Shown here in pieces: positions 34,439-43,159 of a DNA stretch of 64,000 nt; within the stretch, counting starts at the first letter, position 1; the number at the start of each line of letters is the position of its first letter. The stretch is from Candidatus Zhuqueibacterota bacterium. GTDB taxonomy: Bacteria; Zhuqueibacterota; Zhuqueibacteria; Residuimicrobiales; Oceaniaggregativiventaceae. The translations under genes and the position numbers were made by a program. Below the pieces are notes generated by a model. It searched no databases and was not told the DNA's origin. It saw only the letters and a list, made by a program, of their open reading frames with translations. The stretch is taken from NCBI GenBank assembly GCA_014728115.1, contig WJME01000001.1:1-64000 (forward strand), written 5' to 3'.

Positions 34439-37189
34439 TCAAGAAACAGCTGCATATTCCGACTCGATTGCTGTTTCGTTTTCCAGTTCAGTATTGATAT
34501 CATCAGCTGTTTCGACACGATACCGGCCTTGTTTGCGGGCAAGTAATTCCCCGTAGCGTTTTGAGCGGTTCCAGTTTTCAATTTTACTAAAATAACCGAC
34601 AACGCGTGCCTCCCCATACACCTGATCGGATCCGCATTTCAGGCAATGTTCATACAATCCCCGCATCTGATGTTCGCACCGGGTACAATAGGTGAACTCT
34701 GGCGAAATTGTCAACTGGGCACTTTGGGTACGATAAAACGTGTCTCTGACCAGACTAAAGATACTCTCTGCAGACGGTTTTTCTTCTCCGACAAAGGCAT
34801 GCGTAATTGCACCGGATTCAATAAGGCTATGATATTTCGCCTGTTCCCGAATGCGTTCCACCAGAGTGACATTGGCATCAGCAGCCAGGTGAATAGAATT
34901 TGTATAATAGACCGAGTCGTTTTCCTGGCTTCCTTTAACCACAGAAGCAGCTTCTTTGGGAAAATAGATCAGGTCCGTCTTTGCCAGCCTTCGGGCTGCG
35001 CTTTCAGCAGGCGACTCTTCCAACGTGAATTTCAGAGAATGTTTTTCTGAAAGTTGGCGTGCACGCAAATACATATGTGCGACGATGCGTAATCCCATTT
35101 CTTGCGCTTTGTCTGATTCATGAAGCTCATTGTTCGTAATAAAACGGACAGCATCGTTCAGACCGATCAAGCCTAAAATATAAGTGGCACTATTCAGATC
35201 GACATAGGGTTTTCCATCACAAGCAGATTGGCCAATCTGATAGAGCGGACGCCCTGGTTCAGACATCATGATGCGAATTTTTTCACGCTTTTGTAAATGG
35301 GCTTCAACACAAATGTCCATTGCCCGGTCTATTTCAGTCAGCAATCCATCAAGAGTTTTTTCGCCAGCTCGGGCAGCTCTGAATGCAGCCTGTGGAATAT
35401 TGATCGTCACATTTTGGAATCCACAAAACCGCATCGATTCGGGATGGGTCAACATCCGGTTGTCCTGGATCGTCGTACGTAACCGGCAACAAGCAGAGAG
35501 CGTTACTTCATCACGATCAAAGATAAAATAGGTAGAGCCATTTTTGCTGGCAAGGTCACACGCGCTATGCAGAATCTTTAGTTGTTCCGGGTCCTGAAAA
35601 GACTCTTCATTGATATGAAAATCGCATTTGGGAAATTCGAATACGCGACCGGTCTTGTCACCCTCTTCCCATACTTTTAAAAGGGCTGTCGCGAAATTGC
35701 GAGCCTCGGTCATATAATCCAAATAAGTAAGGATCTTTTCTCCCCGGCGCTGCAGATCGGCTTTGATATCGGGATCATAATAGAATCCTTTTTGAGGATC
35801 CCAGCATTCTCGTAAAACCACCCGGGAAACTCCATCCTTGACGTGGTGGAGCTCCATGAGAGGGTTGCCTGCAGCATCGGTTTTATCAAGCAACACCTCC
35901 TCGAGTTTTACGGCATTCATTTTGTCTGCTCCTTTTGGCAAGAGCATATATGCGCCGCCCGGACCGATTGCCGGAACATTTTTGAGATAAGAGGGCACAC
36001 CAGTATGTAAATTAAAATCGAGAAAGAGTGTCTGTCCTCCTCGTGAAAAGGCATTTTGTGACCCATTAAAGATCAACTCCTGAGCGATCTGTTTGAGTTC
36101 TTTTTTGTTCATCCCAACAAGCAGGGGGGCGTAAAAGACATTGATATAGGCAATTCCCAGTGCTCCGGCATAATTTGCTTGCATGGTCGCCAGAAAAGTG
36201 TTCAAGTGCCCTGTTAACACAGAGGCTGTTTTCGCGGGTCTGGATTGCGTATTGAGATTGAGCAATCTTTGCAAGCCATATTTTTTGACATATTCTACCG
36301 AGTGTGATGAACAATAAACCCTGTGCGGATAGCCCAGATCATGAAGATGGATCATCCCGGTATCATGTGCTCTCTTGACCTCGGCTGAAAAAATCGTATC
36401 CAATGCCCACTGTTTTAACACCAGCTCTGCAATACCCAGGTTCACGGCTTCGGGATTATTGTTCACGATGTTGCTGTTCTCGGTCGATTTTGTGTTCATC
36501 AACGCTTCGATATAGGATTTGGCGATTCCATAGATACTGAAATCACGCAGTTGTTCCTTGTATCCTCTTGATGCGAGTTCATTATTGACAACTTCGCGGA
36601 TCAGGGTTGTGCTGATCGTACGAACATTGCTCAAAATAATTTGATTCTCTACTGCTTTGGCAACATTGATGGCTTCTTCCAGGGCCAGATCTGTTTCTTC
36701 GATCAGCTGCTGCACGATTCGACTCTTGTCCCACATATGGGTGAGATTTTTACTTGCAGACTCTACTAACAATAGATGAGCATCTGTGGGATCATCGACG
36801 CTTCCATTGCCTGAACTGCGAACGCGAATGCGTTGCCTGGCCATTTCTCGCTGTTTTCGATAGCGCTTATAAGTGGCAACAACGATTGGATAATTCGCTT
36901 CTGCAAGACAAATTTCAACCAGGTCCTGTACATCTTCGATTTTGGGTATGATTGAACCTTTTTCATCCGGGGCTGCAAAATAAACACTGTTGGGATCCGA
37001 AAGCTGTTCAATGACTCGTTCTGATATTTTCAGGGCTGCATCTGGTTCGTATTTTTCACCTGTCGAGCGCTCTACCGCTTGAAAAGCTTTTTGAATTGCG
37101 CGATGGATTTTTTCGAACCGAAAAGGCACAAGCGCGCCACCTCGCTTCAGGAAACCATCAAAGGAATGGTGGATCCCCTCTTTCGGCAT
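34439..37189 (-). CDS. nrdD: Anaerobic ribonucleoside-triphosphate reductase
   Basis: 916 residues. Makes deoxyribonucleotides without oxygen. An N-terminal ATP-cone (about 15-105; VPFRFEKIHRAIQKAF) gives allosteric control. The glycyl-radical barrel follows (YCSSHSVEYVKKYGL, SGGQTLFLDFNLHTG-like middle), a four-Cys zinc site (CTRCEHQ ... HCLKCG, about 830-850) and the radical loop RVVGY near 865. ATG 37189 has AGGAGGATCAC directly before it; the longer frame to 37276 is leader. Operon order nrdD, redoxin, nrdG. Upstream lie a promoter and a CAACA-n5-TGTTG palindrome. The 30-residue tail after the radical site is unusual but simple in composition. Confidence 0.95.
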   Translation of the reverse strand: MPKEGIHHSFDGFLKRGGALVPFRFEKIHRAIQKAFQAVERSTGEKYEPDAALKISERVIEQLSDPNSVYFAAPDEKGSIIPKIEDVQDLVEICLAEANYPIVVATYKRYRKQREMARQRIRVRSSGNGSVDDPTDAHLLLVESASKNLTHMWDKSRIVQQLIEETDLALEEAINVAKAVENQIILSNVRTISTTLIREVVNNELASRGYKEQLRDFSIYGIAKSYIEALMNTKSTENSNIVNNNPEAVNLGIAELVLKQWALDTIFSAEVKRAHDTGMIHLHDLGYPHRVYCSSHSVEYVKKYGLQRLLNLNTQSRPAKTASVLTGHLNTFLATMQANYAGALGIAYINVFYAPLLVGMNKKELKQIAQELIFNGSQNAFSRGGQTLFLDFNLHTGVPSYLKNVPAIGPGGAYMLLPKGADKMNAVKLEEVLLDKTDAAGNPLMELHHVKDGVSRVVLRECWDPQKGFYYDPDIKADLQRRGEKILTYLDYMTEARNFATALLKVWEEGDKTGRVFEFPKCDFHINEESFQDPEQLKILHSACDLASKNGSTYFIFDRDEVTLSACCRLRTTIQDNRMLTHPESMRFCGFQNVTINIPQAAFRAARAGEKTLDGLLTEIDRAMDICVEAHLQKREKIRIMMSEPGRPLYQIGQSACDGKPYVDLNSATYILGLIGLNDAVRFITNNELHESDKAQEMGLRIVAHMYLRARQLSEKHSLKFTLEESPAESAARRLAKTDLIYFPKEAASVVKGSQENDSVYYTNSIHLAADANVTLVERIREQAKYHSLIESGAITHAFVGEEKPSAESIFSLVRDTFYRTQSAQLTISPEFTYCTRCEHQMRGLYEHCLKCGSDQVYGEARVVGYFSKIENWNRSKRYGELLARKQGRYRVETADDINTELENETAIESEYAAVS

Positions 37190-37256
37190 GTGATCCTCCT
37201 TACTGGCAAGAGATGTGATTTTATTCTTGTTTGTCCCCTGGTGAGTTGACACATAC

Positions 37257-37296
37257 AATATATAAGATTTTTGCACAAAGGCAACACTAAATGTTG
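37257..37296 (-). promoter_or_regulatory. nrdD promoter with overlapping palindromic operator candidate
   Basis: On the minus strand TTGCCT (37284-37279), a 16-base spacer and TATATT (37262-37257). The palindrome CAACA-CTAAA-TGTTG (37282-37296) overlaps the -35 box and is placed like a repressor site. NrdR boxes also are short AT-centred palindromes in nrd promoters, but the match to the NrdR consensus is loose. Confidence 0.4.
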
Positions 37297-37366
37297 TATT
37301 TTTGATATTTTTTGGGTAGAGATATCAGAGGAGAACGATTCAAATAGGGAGTGAAGCAAAAGATGA

Positions 37367-37404
37367 AATTTTTTCGGGGTAATCTAGATTACCCCGAAAA
37401 AATT
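37367..37404. terminator. Perfect 38-base palindrome, strong terminator
   Basis: The whole stretch equals its own reverse complement, centred on CTAG at 37384-37387: A/T runs of six, CGGGG and TAAT on each arm. It reads as GC stem with U-tract in either direction. It overlaps the stop codon of the glycosyltransferase gene (37403-37405) and shields the nrdD promoter from its transcription. Confidence 0.85.
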
Positions 37405-38974
37405 ATTGATTGGCATTGATTGTTTGTCTTCTGATAAGGGCCCGCAAACGCATATGGTCTTTGGCATTGTCATTCACATCGATTGTCTGCTGGTCAATCA
37501 TATGGTCTGTGCCCCCTGCATGTCGCACCACCTTGTATATGGGATCCCACACACGCCCAATTCGGTATTGTTCGGCGACTTTGTTTACCAGTTCATAATC
37601 TTCGCCGTAATTCCGCGAATAAGGCGAGTCGTTCATTCCAAACCACCCCATTTCGGCCAAAACCTTTATTTTGATCGAGCGTGGGGCTCCCGCACCCCCA
37701 ATTCGCAACAGATTATTTCTTCCATTTTCTTCGGTCCATTCATCATGAGTTACCACGAATGGTTTTCCTTCGACCAAAACCGGAGTGACGCTTCCATCGG
37801 CTTGTTTCTCGAATACCTGATAAGAGCCAATCACCATACCGATTTTTTCGTCCTTTTCATAAACCTCGAGTATTTTCTCTACGGCATCATCAAACAATAA
37901 ATCATCTGAATCCAATTGCATATAATATTTAGAGTTTGAACTGGCCAAAGCATCATTAAAACAAAGTCCCAGATTATTCATGTCATGCACGATGAGGCGC
38001 ACGGCAGGTTTATTATCATCATGCTTGTCCCCTTTTAGCATATATCGTTTTACCTCTGCAACAGTAGGATCATCCTGTCCGCCATTGCAGACCACCACAC
38101 ATTCAATATTCTGTATGGTTTGTGCCTGAACAGATTCTATGGCCGCGCCGATAAATTCAGGTCGATTGAATACCGGAATCACGACCGAAGCAATGGTCTT
38201 GAATGAATTTTCTTCTTCCTGAGAATATTCAACCGTATGATAGTTTTGTCCTGGCGCCAGATAAGCATTGATTCGCTTGAGATGTTCGGTACATATCGTT
38301 TCCAGTTCTTGTGCGATTTCTTTTCCTGCCTTTAGATAAGCAAATACATCCAAACTTTGAGGTGCAGCATAAACAAAATAAGGCGTCCCGTTAAAACGGT
38401 TGGAAATGTGCAATACCTTTTCATTCTCAAAAGCCTTTAGACGCAGATCATACATTGGATTGTATTTATAATCTGTATCGCAGTAATCTATTCGTTCCAA
38501 AAATGACCGGCGGAATAACAGGCAATAGCCCATATCCCAGGATTCGGTCAGTCGGCCCTTGTGAAATTCCAAAAGTTTTCGTTCTTTTAGCTGGTCCTGG
38601 TCAATCATATCATAATCGCTATAGACCAATTCCGCATGTTTATCTTTTTCCATTAGAATTTGGTAAAAAGCCGACGCGGATTGTTTGAATTCGATAACAT
38701 TATTCTCATTATTGCAGATCAGAATAACATCACCCGTGGTTTTTACGAGTGCCGCATTGAGAGCTTTGGACCGGTTTTCCATCGATGTTGAGACAGCAGT
38801 GTACCCGCGTTTTTCTGCTTCATCCAGAGCTTCTTTCCAATCTCCATAGATAACAACGTTATAATTCTTTTTGTACTGTTTGTCTATAGAATCAAAAGTA
38901 AGGTAAAGGCGCTCTAATTTGTAAGCAGAATTTTGATTTGCCTGTAAAACAAATGAAACTTTAACGTCAGACAT
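37403..38974 (-). CDS. Family 2 glycosyltransferase, two-domain
   Basis: 523 residues. A C-terminal GT-A domain (about 270-500): ASVVIPVFNRPEFIGAAIESVQAQT, NLGLCFNDALASSNSKYYMQLDSDDLLF with the DxD-type metal motif DSDD, and GEDYELVNKVAEQYR as acceptor-side acidic motif. The first 260 residues also start like a GT-A fold (VSFVLQANQNSAYKLERLYLTFDSI ... NRSKALNAALVKTTGDVILICNNENN) but lack a DxD, so this half may be a degenerate copy. Start ATG 38974 fits AAGGA and the promoter at 39016-39044. No polysaccharide locus surrounds it; donor and acceptor unknown. Confidence 0.85.
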   Translation of the reverse strand: MSDVKVSFVLQANQNSAYKLERLYLTFDSIDKQYKKNYNVVIYGDWKEALDEAEKRGYTAVSTSMENRSKALNAALVKTTGDVILICNNENNVIEFKQSASAFYQILMEKDKHAELVYSDYDMIDQDQLKERKLLEFHKGRLTESWDMGYCLLFRRSFLERIDYCDTDYKYNPMYDLRLKAFENEKVLHISNRFNGTPYFVYAAPQSLDVFAYLKAGKEIAQELETICTEHLKRINAYLAPGQNYHTVEYSQEEENSFKTIASVVIPVFNRPEFIGAAIESVQAQTIQNIECVVVCNGGQDDPTVAEVKRYMLKGDKHDDNKPAVRLIVHDMNNLGLCFNDALASSNSKYYMQLDSDDLLFDDAVEKILEVYEKDEKIGMVIGSYQVFEKQADGSVTPVLVEGKPFVVTHDEWTEENGRNNLLRIGGAGAPRSIKIKVLAEMGWFGMNDSPYSRNYGEDYELVNKVAEQYRIGRVWDPIYKVVRHAGGTDHMIDQQTIDVNDNAKDHMRLRALIRRQTINANQ

Positions 38975-39015
38975 GCCAAAGGTTCCTTTCTTTAGGGTAA
39001 GTTTATATTGCATCG

Positions 39016-39044
39016 AATATAGAAAAAATAGGGCAAAGGATCAA
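39016..39044 (-). promoter_or_regulatory. Promoter of the glycosyltransferase gene
   Basis: On the minus strand TTGATC (39044-39039), 17-base spacer, TATATT (39021-39016). Start near 39009, which excludes translation from 39013 and supports ATG 38974. Confidence 0.55.
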
Positions 39045-39113
39045 TGATTACTATACAGTGCCGACACATTTTCCTCTGGAACATCCCTATTAGGCAAAAC
39101 GTTTCACAAGAGC

Positions 39114-39142
39114 TTGTCATTGCAAAAAAAAATGACTATATT
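39114..39142 (+). promoter_or_regulatory. Promoter of hflK-hflC
   Basis: TTGTCA (39114-39119), 17-base spacer, TATATT (39137-39142), followed by GGAGG and the GTG start of hflK at 39181. Confidence 0.6.
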
Positions 39143-39180
39143 TAAAAAATTATCCTATTGCTAAAAAAGTTGGAGGATTT

Positions 39181-40167
39181 GTGCAAAAAAGAATCATCAA
39201 TATTGGCGGAGAACAGGTAGAGGTACCGGACATCAAAGGTCCTGTCGTGCTTTATGCTGTAGGCGCTCTTTTGCTCATTATCATCCTCGTGAGTTCTTTT
39301 TATACTGTAGAAGCCGATGAAGTAGGTGTGATACAGCGATTTGGTGCCTATGTCCGCACCACTGAACCCGGGTTACATTTAAAACTCCCCTGGGGAATCG
39401 AAGAGGTGACAAAGGTCAAGGTTCAAAGAGTCTTTAAGCAAGAATTCGGCTTTCGCACTGTCCGTGCCGGCATTCGTACAGAATATTCTGAGCGGGACTA
39501 TTCCTCGGAATCGCTGATGCTTACCGGTGATTTAAATGCGGCTCTGGTGGAATGGATTGTACAATTCCGAATCAAAGATCCCAGAGCCTATCTATTTAAC
39601 GTAAGAGACGTCGAAGGCACACTCCGCGATCTCTCGGAATCTGTGATGCGACAAGTGGTTGGCGATCATAGTGTCGACGAAGTGATCATTTTGGATCGTA
39701 AAAGTATCGCTACCGAGGCAAACGAAAAAATGCAAGAGTTGCTCAATGAATACGAAACAGGGATCGATATCGTAACCGTTAACCTGCAGGATGTAAACCC
39801 ACCCAAACCTGTCCAGCCGGCATTTAATGAAGTAAACGAAGCCAGACAGGAAAAAGAACGCACAGTAAACGAAGCTTGGAAAGCCTACAATAACGCGATT
39901 CCAAAAGCCAGAGGCGAGGCCGAACGCTTGTTATTGGAAGCCGAGGGTTACGCCACAAACCGGATCAACCGGGCCCAGGGAGATGCGGATCGATTTATCG
40001 CACTCTATAATGAATACCGAAACGCAAAAGACGTCACACGACGCCGCATGTATATCGAAACCATGCAAGAAATTCTGCCCCGTATCGATCAAAAGGTGAT
40101 CATCGATGAAGAGTTGCAGTCATTTTTGCCTCTTCTGCAGTTAAAAGGAAAGGAGGCAACCAGATGA
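39181..40167 (+). CDS. hflK: FtsH protease modulator HflK
   Basis: 328 residues. One N-terminal membrane span (VVLYAVGALLLIIILVSSFYTV), then the SPFH/band-7 domain (VGVIQRFGAYVRTTEPGLHLKLPWGIEEV; LTGDLNAALVEWIVQFRIKDPRAYLFN) and a long helix with EAERLLLEAEGYATNRINRAQGDADRF. HflK and HflC form a ring in the membrane that holds FtsH and limits its access to membrane proteins. Start GTG 39181 with GGAGG six bases before. The stop overlaps the hflC start (ATGA). The Gly-rich N-terminus of E. coli HflK is missing, as in many non-proteobacteria. Confidence 0.94.
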   Translation: MQKRIINIGGEQVEVPDIKGPVVLYAVGALLLIIILVSSFYTVEADEVGVIQRFGAYVRTTEPGLHLKLPWGIEEVTKVKVQRVFKQEFGFRTVRAGIRTEYSERDYSSESLMLTGDLNAALVEWIVQFRIKDPRAYLFNVRDVEGTLRDLSESVMRQVVGDHSVDEVIILDRKSIATEANEKMQELLNEYETGIDIVTVNLQDVNPPKPVQPAFNEVNEARQEKERTVNEAWKAYNNAIPKARGEAERLLLEAEGYATNRINRAQGDADRFIALYNEYRNAKDVTRRRMYIETMQEILPRIDQKVIIDEELQSFLPLLQLKGKEATR

Positions 40168-41111
40168 ATCAGCAATCCCGGTTATGGCTCTATATCATCG
40201 GAATAGTGATCATTGTTTTTCTGGTCGGTGGAATTGTTTATACCGTCGATGAAACCGAACAGGTGATCATTACACAATTTGGTGAACCTATCGGCGGCCC
40301 CATTACCAAAGCAGGTCTGAATTTCAAGTTACCCTTTATCCAAAAAGTCAACACATTTGAAAAACGAATAATGCAGTGGGATGGGGACGCAAATCAGATT
40401 CCGACTTCGGATAAAAAATATATCCTGGTGGATACTTTTTCACGTTGGAAAATTACCGATCCGTTAAAATTTTACCAATCAGTGCATAACGAACGCAATG
40501 CACAAAGCCGGTTGGACGATATTATCGATGGAATCACTCGTGATTTTATCACTGAAAACCCATTGATCGAAATCGTGAGAAACTCGAATCGGGAACTGAC
40601 CGTGGCCAACGAAGAAATGAGTGATGTTTTGCTGTTGGAGGCCGATTCGTTGAAAATCGAAAAGGGACGGCATGAAATCACTCGCATGATCCTGGAACGA
40701 GTAAGAGAACTCACCCCTCAATACGGAATCGAAGTTCTGGATATCCGTATCAAGCAGGTAAATTACATCCAGGAAGTTCAGGAAAAGGTCTTTGACCGGA
40801 TGATTTCAGAACGGACGAGAATTGCAGAACTATACCGCTCCGAGGGTCAGGGCTCAAAAGCAGAGATTGAAGGACAGCGGGACCGTGAGTTGCAGCGTAT
40901 TCGATCCGAAGCTTATAAAAGAGCACAACAAATTCAAGGTGAGGCAGATGCCGAGGCAACAAACATCTATGCAAATGCCTATTCACGCGATCCCGAGTTT
41001 TATTCCTTTTTGCAGACTATGGAATCCTACAAAAACACCATAGACAGTACAAGTACTCTTATTCTGGGTACAGAATCTGAATATCTCAAATTTTTAAAGA
41101 ATATACGTTAG
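40164..41111 (+). CDS. hflC: FtsH protease modulator HflC
   Basis: 315 residues. N-terminal membrane span (LWLYIIGIVIIVFLVGGIVYTV), SPFH domain (ETEQVIITQFGEPIGGPITKAGLNFKLPFIQ; KYILVDTFSRWKITDPLKFYQSV), and a helical C-terminus with RSEGQGSKAEIEGQRDRELQRIRSEAYK and the end FYSFLQTMESYK typical of HflC. Translated together with hflK through a 4-base overlap. The terminator at 41117-41143 ends the unit. Confidence 0.95.
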   Translation: MNQQSRLWLYIIGIVIIVFLVGGIVYTVDETEQVIITQFGEPIGGPITKAGLNFKLPFIQKVNTFEKRIMQWDGDANQIPTSDKKYILVDTFSRWKITDPLKFYQSVHNERNAQSRLDDIIDGITRDFITENPLIEIVRNSNRELTVANEEMSDVLLLEADSLKIEKGRHEITRMILERVRELTPQYGIEVLDIRIKQVNYIQEVQEKVFDRMISERTRIAELYRSEGQGSKAEIEGQRDRELQRIRSEAYKRAQQIQGEADAEATNIYANAYSRDPEFYSFLQTMESYKNTIDSTSTLILGTESEYLKFLKNIR

Positions 41112-41116
41112 ATTAT

Positions 41117-41143
41117 AAAGGCTCCCTTTTTAAGGGAGCCTTT
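41117..41143. terminator. Bidirectional rho-independent terminator
   Basis: AAAGGCTCCCTT (41117-41128) and AAGGGAGCCTTT (41132-41143) form a 12-bp stem around TTTT-type loop bases. It lies between convergent hflC and the flavoprotein gene, with A/T runs on both sides, so it can serve both. Confidence 0.85.
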
Positions 41144-41144
41144 G

Positions 41145-43139
41145 TTATTCAGAGTTGCTTTTTTCAAATATTTCGCCGCGCAGAAAGGCTCCCCAAACAT
41201 TTTCAAACCACGATTCCTCTTTTGGAAGCGGGCGACGTTCTCGCCAGCTGGAGTGATAGCGACCGGATTGATCCACCACTGTTTCCAATACCTTGTCCCG
41301 CAACGATGTTTCTTCTTGTTTATAGCGCCATTCATCGCCCAAGCTTTCCAAAACGGGTTGTCCCTGTGAATCCATAACCATATAACTGCCGCGACTTCCG
41401 CCTCCTGATTCCAGATATTCGCGAATCGCATCCAGATAGGCTGCATGGGCAATTACGAGATGTCGATTCTGAAGATAGTAAGGAATCTCCTGGCGATCAG
41501 AGATCACTTGTTGTTTAAACGCAGAAATCTGATCATAAGCCGATTCTAAAGCGCGAGTCACATCTTCGAGCTTGCGGATGTGTGAGCCATAATTGGTCAT
41601 GCGCTCTTGAAACTCTGAGCGATATTTTTCGAGGCGCATCGATCCTTTTCCAGAAAGCCCAGCATCGATAATAGACATCAAGGTCTCGATCTGTTTTAAG
41701 GCGACTTTGTGAAATTCGGCGCTATCCATTTCTTGTGAGGGACGGTGCGCAATATGTTGTGCAGCACGTAGTGAACCCACCTGTCCAGAATTGAGAGCCG
41801 ATCCTCCGGGTCGGTAGACTCCATGACTTCCGTTCACTTCGCCGATAGGGTAAAGATGTTGAATATTGGATTCCCACCACATGTTTCCGGCCAGACCACC
41901 ATTATTATGTTGCGCACAGACCGCAACTTCGAGCGGCTCTGTATGGATATCGATACCATTTTTGTCATACAGTTCGATCGCCAAAGGATTCATTTTTTCC
42001 AATCGTTCAATAGGAGTGCCAAAAAGGGCCTCTGAATTTTTCAGGTAATGATAGGCTTCGGGTTGTAAATCCTCAAAGACGAATTTTCCGAGGCGTGAAT
42101 CTCCCTGTGGATTGCTGCGAAAGTCCATATAAACACGCCGTCCCTTGACCACTGTCTCCATATAAACCAGAACATCGATCAGGGATGATCCGTAATTTGG
42201 TATTTTGCGGGGATCAAACGGCCATTGATAACCCTTGAGAAATATATCTGTTGCCAGAACAGACATGGTGGGAAAATAGTCATTCAAAAACTCTCGTTCA
42301 TCATTTCCCTCTTGATCTGTGCTGATATAGCGGGGAATGACTTGCTGATAGGTGCCTGATACATTCCAGCGGAATTTGGTAGACGAGAGTCCGTATTGGG
42401 ATTCCGTGAGATTGCGGGCCTTGGCACCTACTTCCAATGCTAACCCTATCGCTCCGATATGAACGACAGGATACACAGAGGTTTTATAAATTCCACCCGG
42501 ACCACCCACACCAAACACGACATTCTCTGCCTGAAAAATCTTTAATCCATAATTGGATTGATGCAGTTGTTTTTTATCTATGGCAATGACGCCAATGCAG
42601 CGATTACCCTTCTTAAGCAAGGCAACGACATCATGTTCATCAAAGATAGGGATATCTTTTTCACTCACAGCTCTATATAAACATTCAAACATTTGACTCG
42701 AAGTCCAGGGCCCTGCAGATGTCGCCCGCTGTCTGGGATCATGGTCGGTTTTATATCCCACAAACCCACCCAGGCTATTGTGTGGAAATTTTACCCCAAG
42801 CTGGACGAGATGAAAAAATTCCTGTGCTGACATGGTCGCTTCGATCAAGGCAAGGTCCCCATGCATGCCTCCCCCATCGAATAAGGACTTTGCCATATCA
42901 TAGGGAGCATCGGGCTCTTTTCCGCTTACAGACAATTTATAATAGGTTTGCTTGTCAGAACCCGTATTGTTGGAGGTTCCCCCTCCGATTTTTTCAGTGA
43001 TAATGGCAATGTCTCTATGATCGTACTGATAAAGATGTTCAGCACAATTGAGTGAAGCGGCACCACTCCCGACAAGTACGGTGTCGAGTTTGTATAAAGG
43101 AAATTCTATATCATTGATTCGAATTTTATCTTGATGCAT
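41145..43139 (-). CDS. FAD-dependent oxidoreductase (fumarate reductase/succinate dehydrogenase flavoprotein superfamily)
   Basis: 664 residues. The dinucleotide-binding motif VGSGAASLNCAEHLYQY is near residues 22-38, IITEKIGGGTSNNTGSDKQTYYK is the FAD-contact segment of this superfamily, then VFGVGGPGGIYKTSVYP, and a late GEVNGSHGVYRPGGSALNSGQVGSLRAAQHIA, which is the C-terminal FAD loop of the fumarate reductase fold. The helical C-terminal domain of SdhA/FrdA type follows. No b-subunit or cytochrome gene is adjacent, so it is not respiratory fumarate reductase. Its SDR partner follows upstream on the same strand (20 bases), and the divergent sugar-kinase operon suggests a substrate among sugars, sugar acids or cyclitols. 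AGGAG precedes ATG. Confidence 0.85.
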   Translation of the reverse strand: MHQDKIRINDIEFPLYKLDTVLVGSGAASLNCAEHLYQYDHRDIAIITEKIGGGTSNNTGSDKQTYYKLSVSGKEPDAPYDMAKSLFDGGGMHGDLALIEATMSAQEFFHLVQLGVKFPHNSLGGFVGYKTDHDPRQRATSAGPWTSSQMFECLYRAVSEKDIPIFDEHDVVALLKKGNRCIGVIAIDKKQLHQSNYGLKIFQAENVVFGVGGPGGIYKTSVYPVVHIGAIGLALEVGAKARNLTESQYGLSSTKFRWNVSGTYQQVIPRYISTDQEGNDEREFLNDYFPTMSVLATDIFLKGYQWPFDPRKIPNYGSSLIDVLVYMETVVKGRRVYMDFRSNPQGDSRLGKFVFEDLQPEAYHYLKNSEALFGTPIERLEKMNPLAIELYDKNGIDIHTEPLEVAVCAQHNNGGLAGNMWWESNIQHLYPIGEVNGSHGVYRPGGSALNSGQVGSLRAAQHIAHRPSQEMDSAEFHKVALKQIETLMSIIDAGLSGKGSMRLEKYRSEFQERMTNYGSHIRKLEDVTRALESAYDQISAFKQQVISDRQEIPYYLQNRHLVIAHAAYLDAIREYLESGGGSRGSYMVMDSQGQPVLESLGDEWRYKQEETSLRDKVLETVVDQSGRYHSSWRERRPLPKEESWFENVWGAFLRGEIFEKSNSE

Positions 43140-43159
43140 ATTTTTTCTCCTGATCTGAT

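Noticed and set aside
41145-43139. Flavoprotein as respiratory fumarate reductase subunit A
   Set aside because: No iron-sulfur or membrane subunit adjoins, and the neighbours are sugar genes and SDRs.
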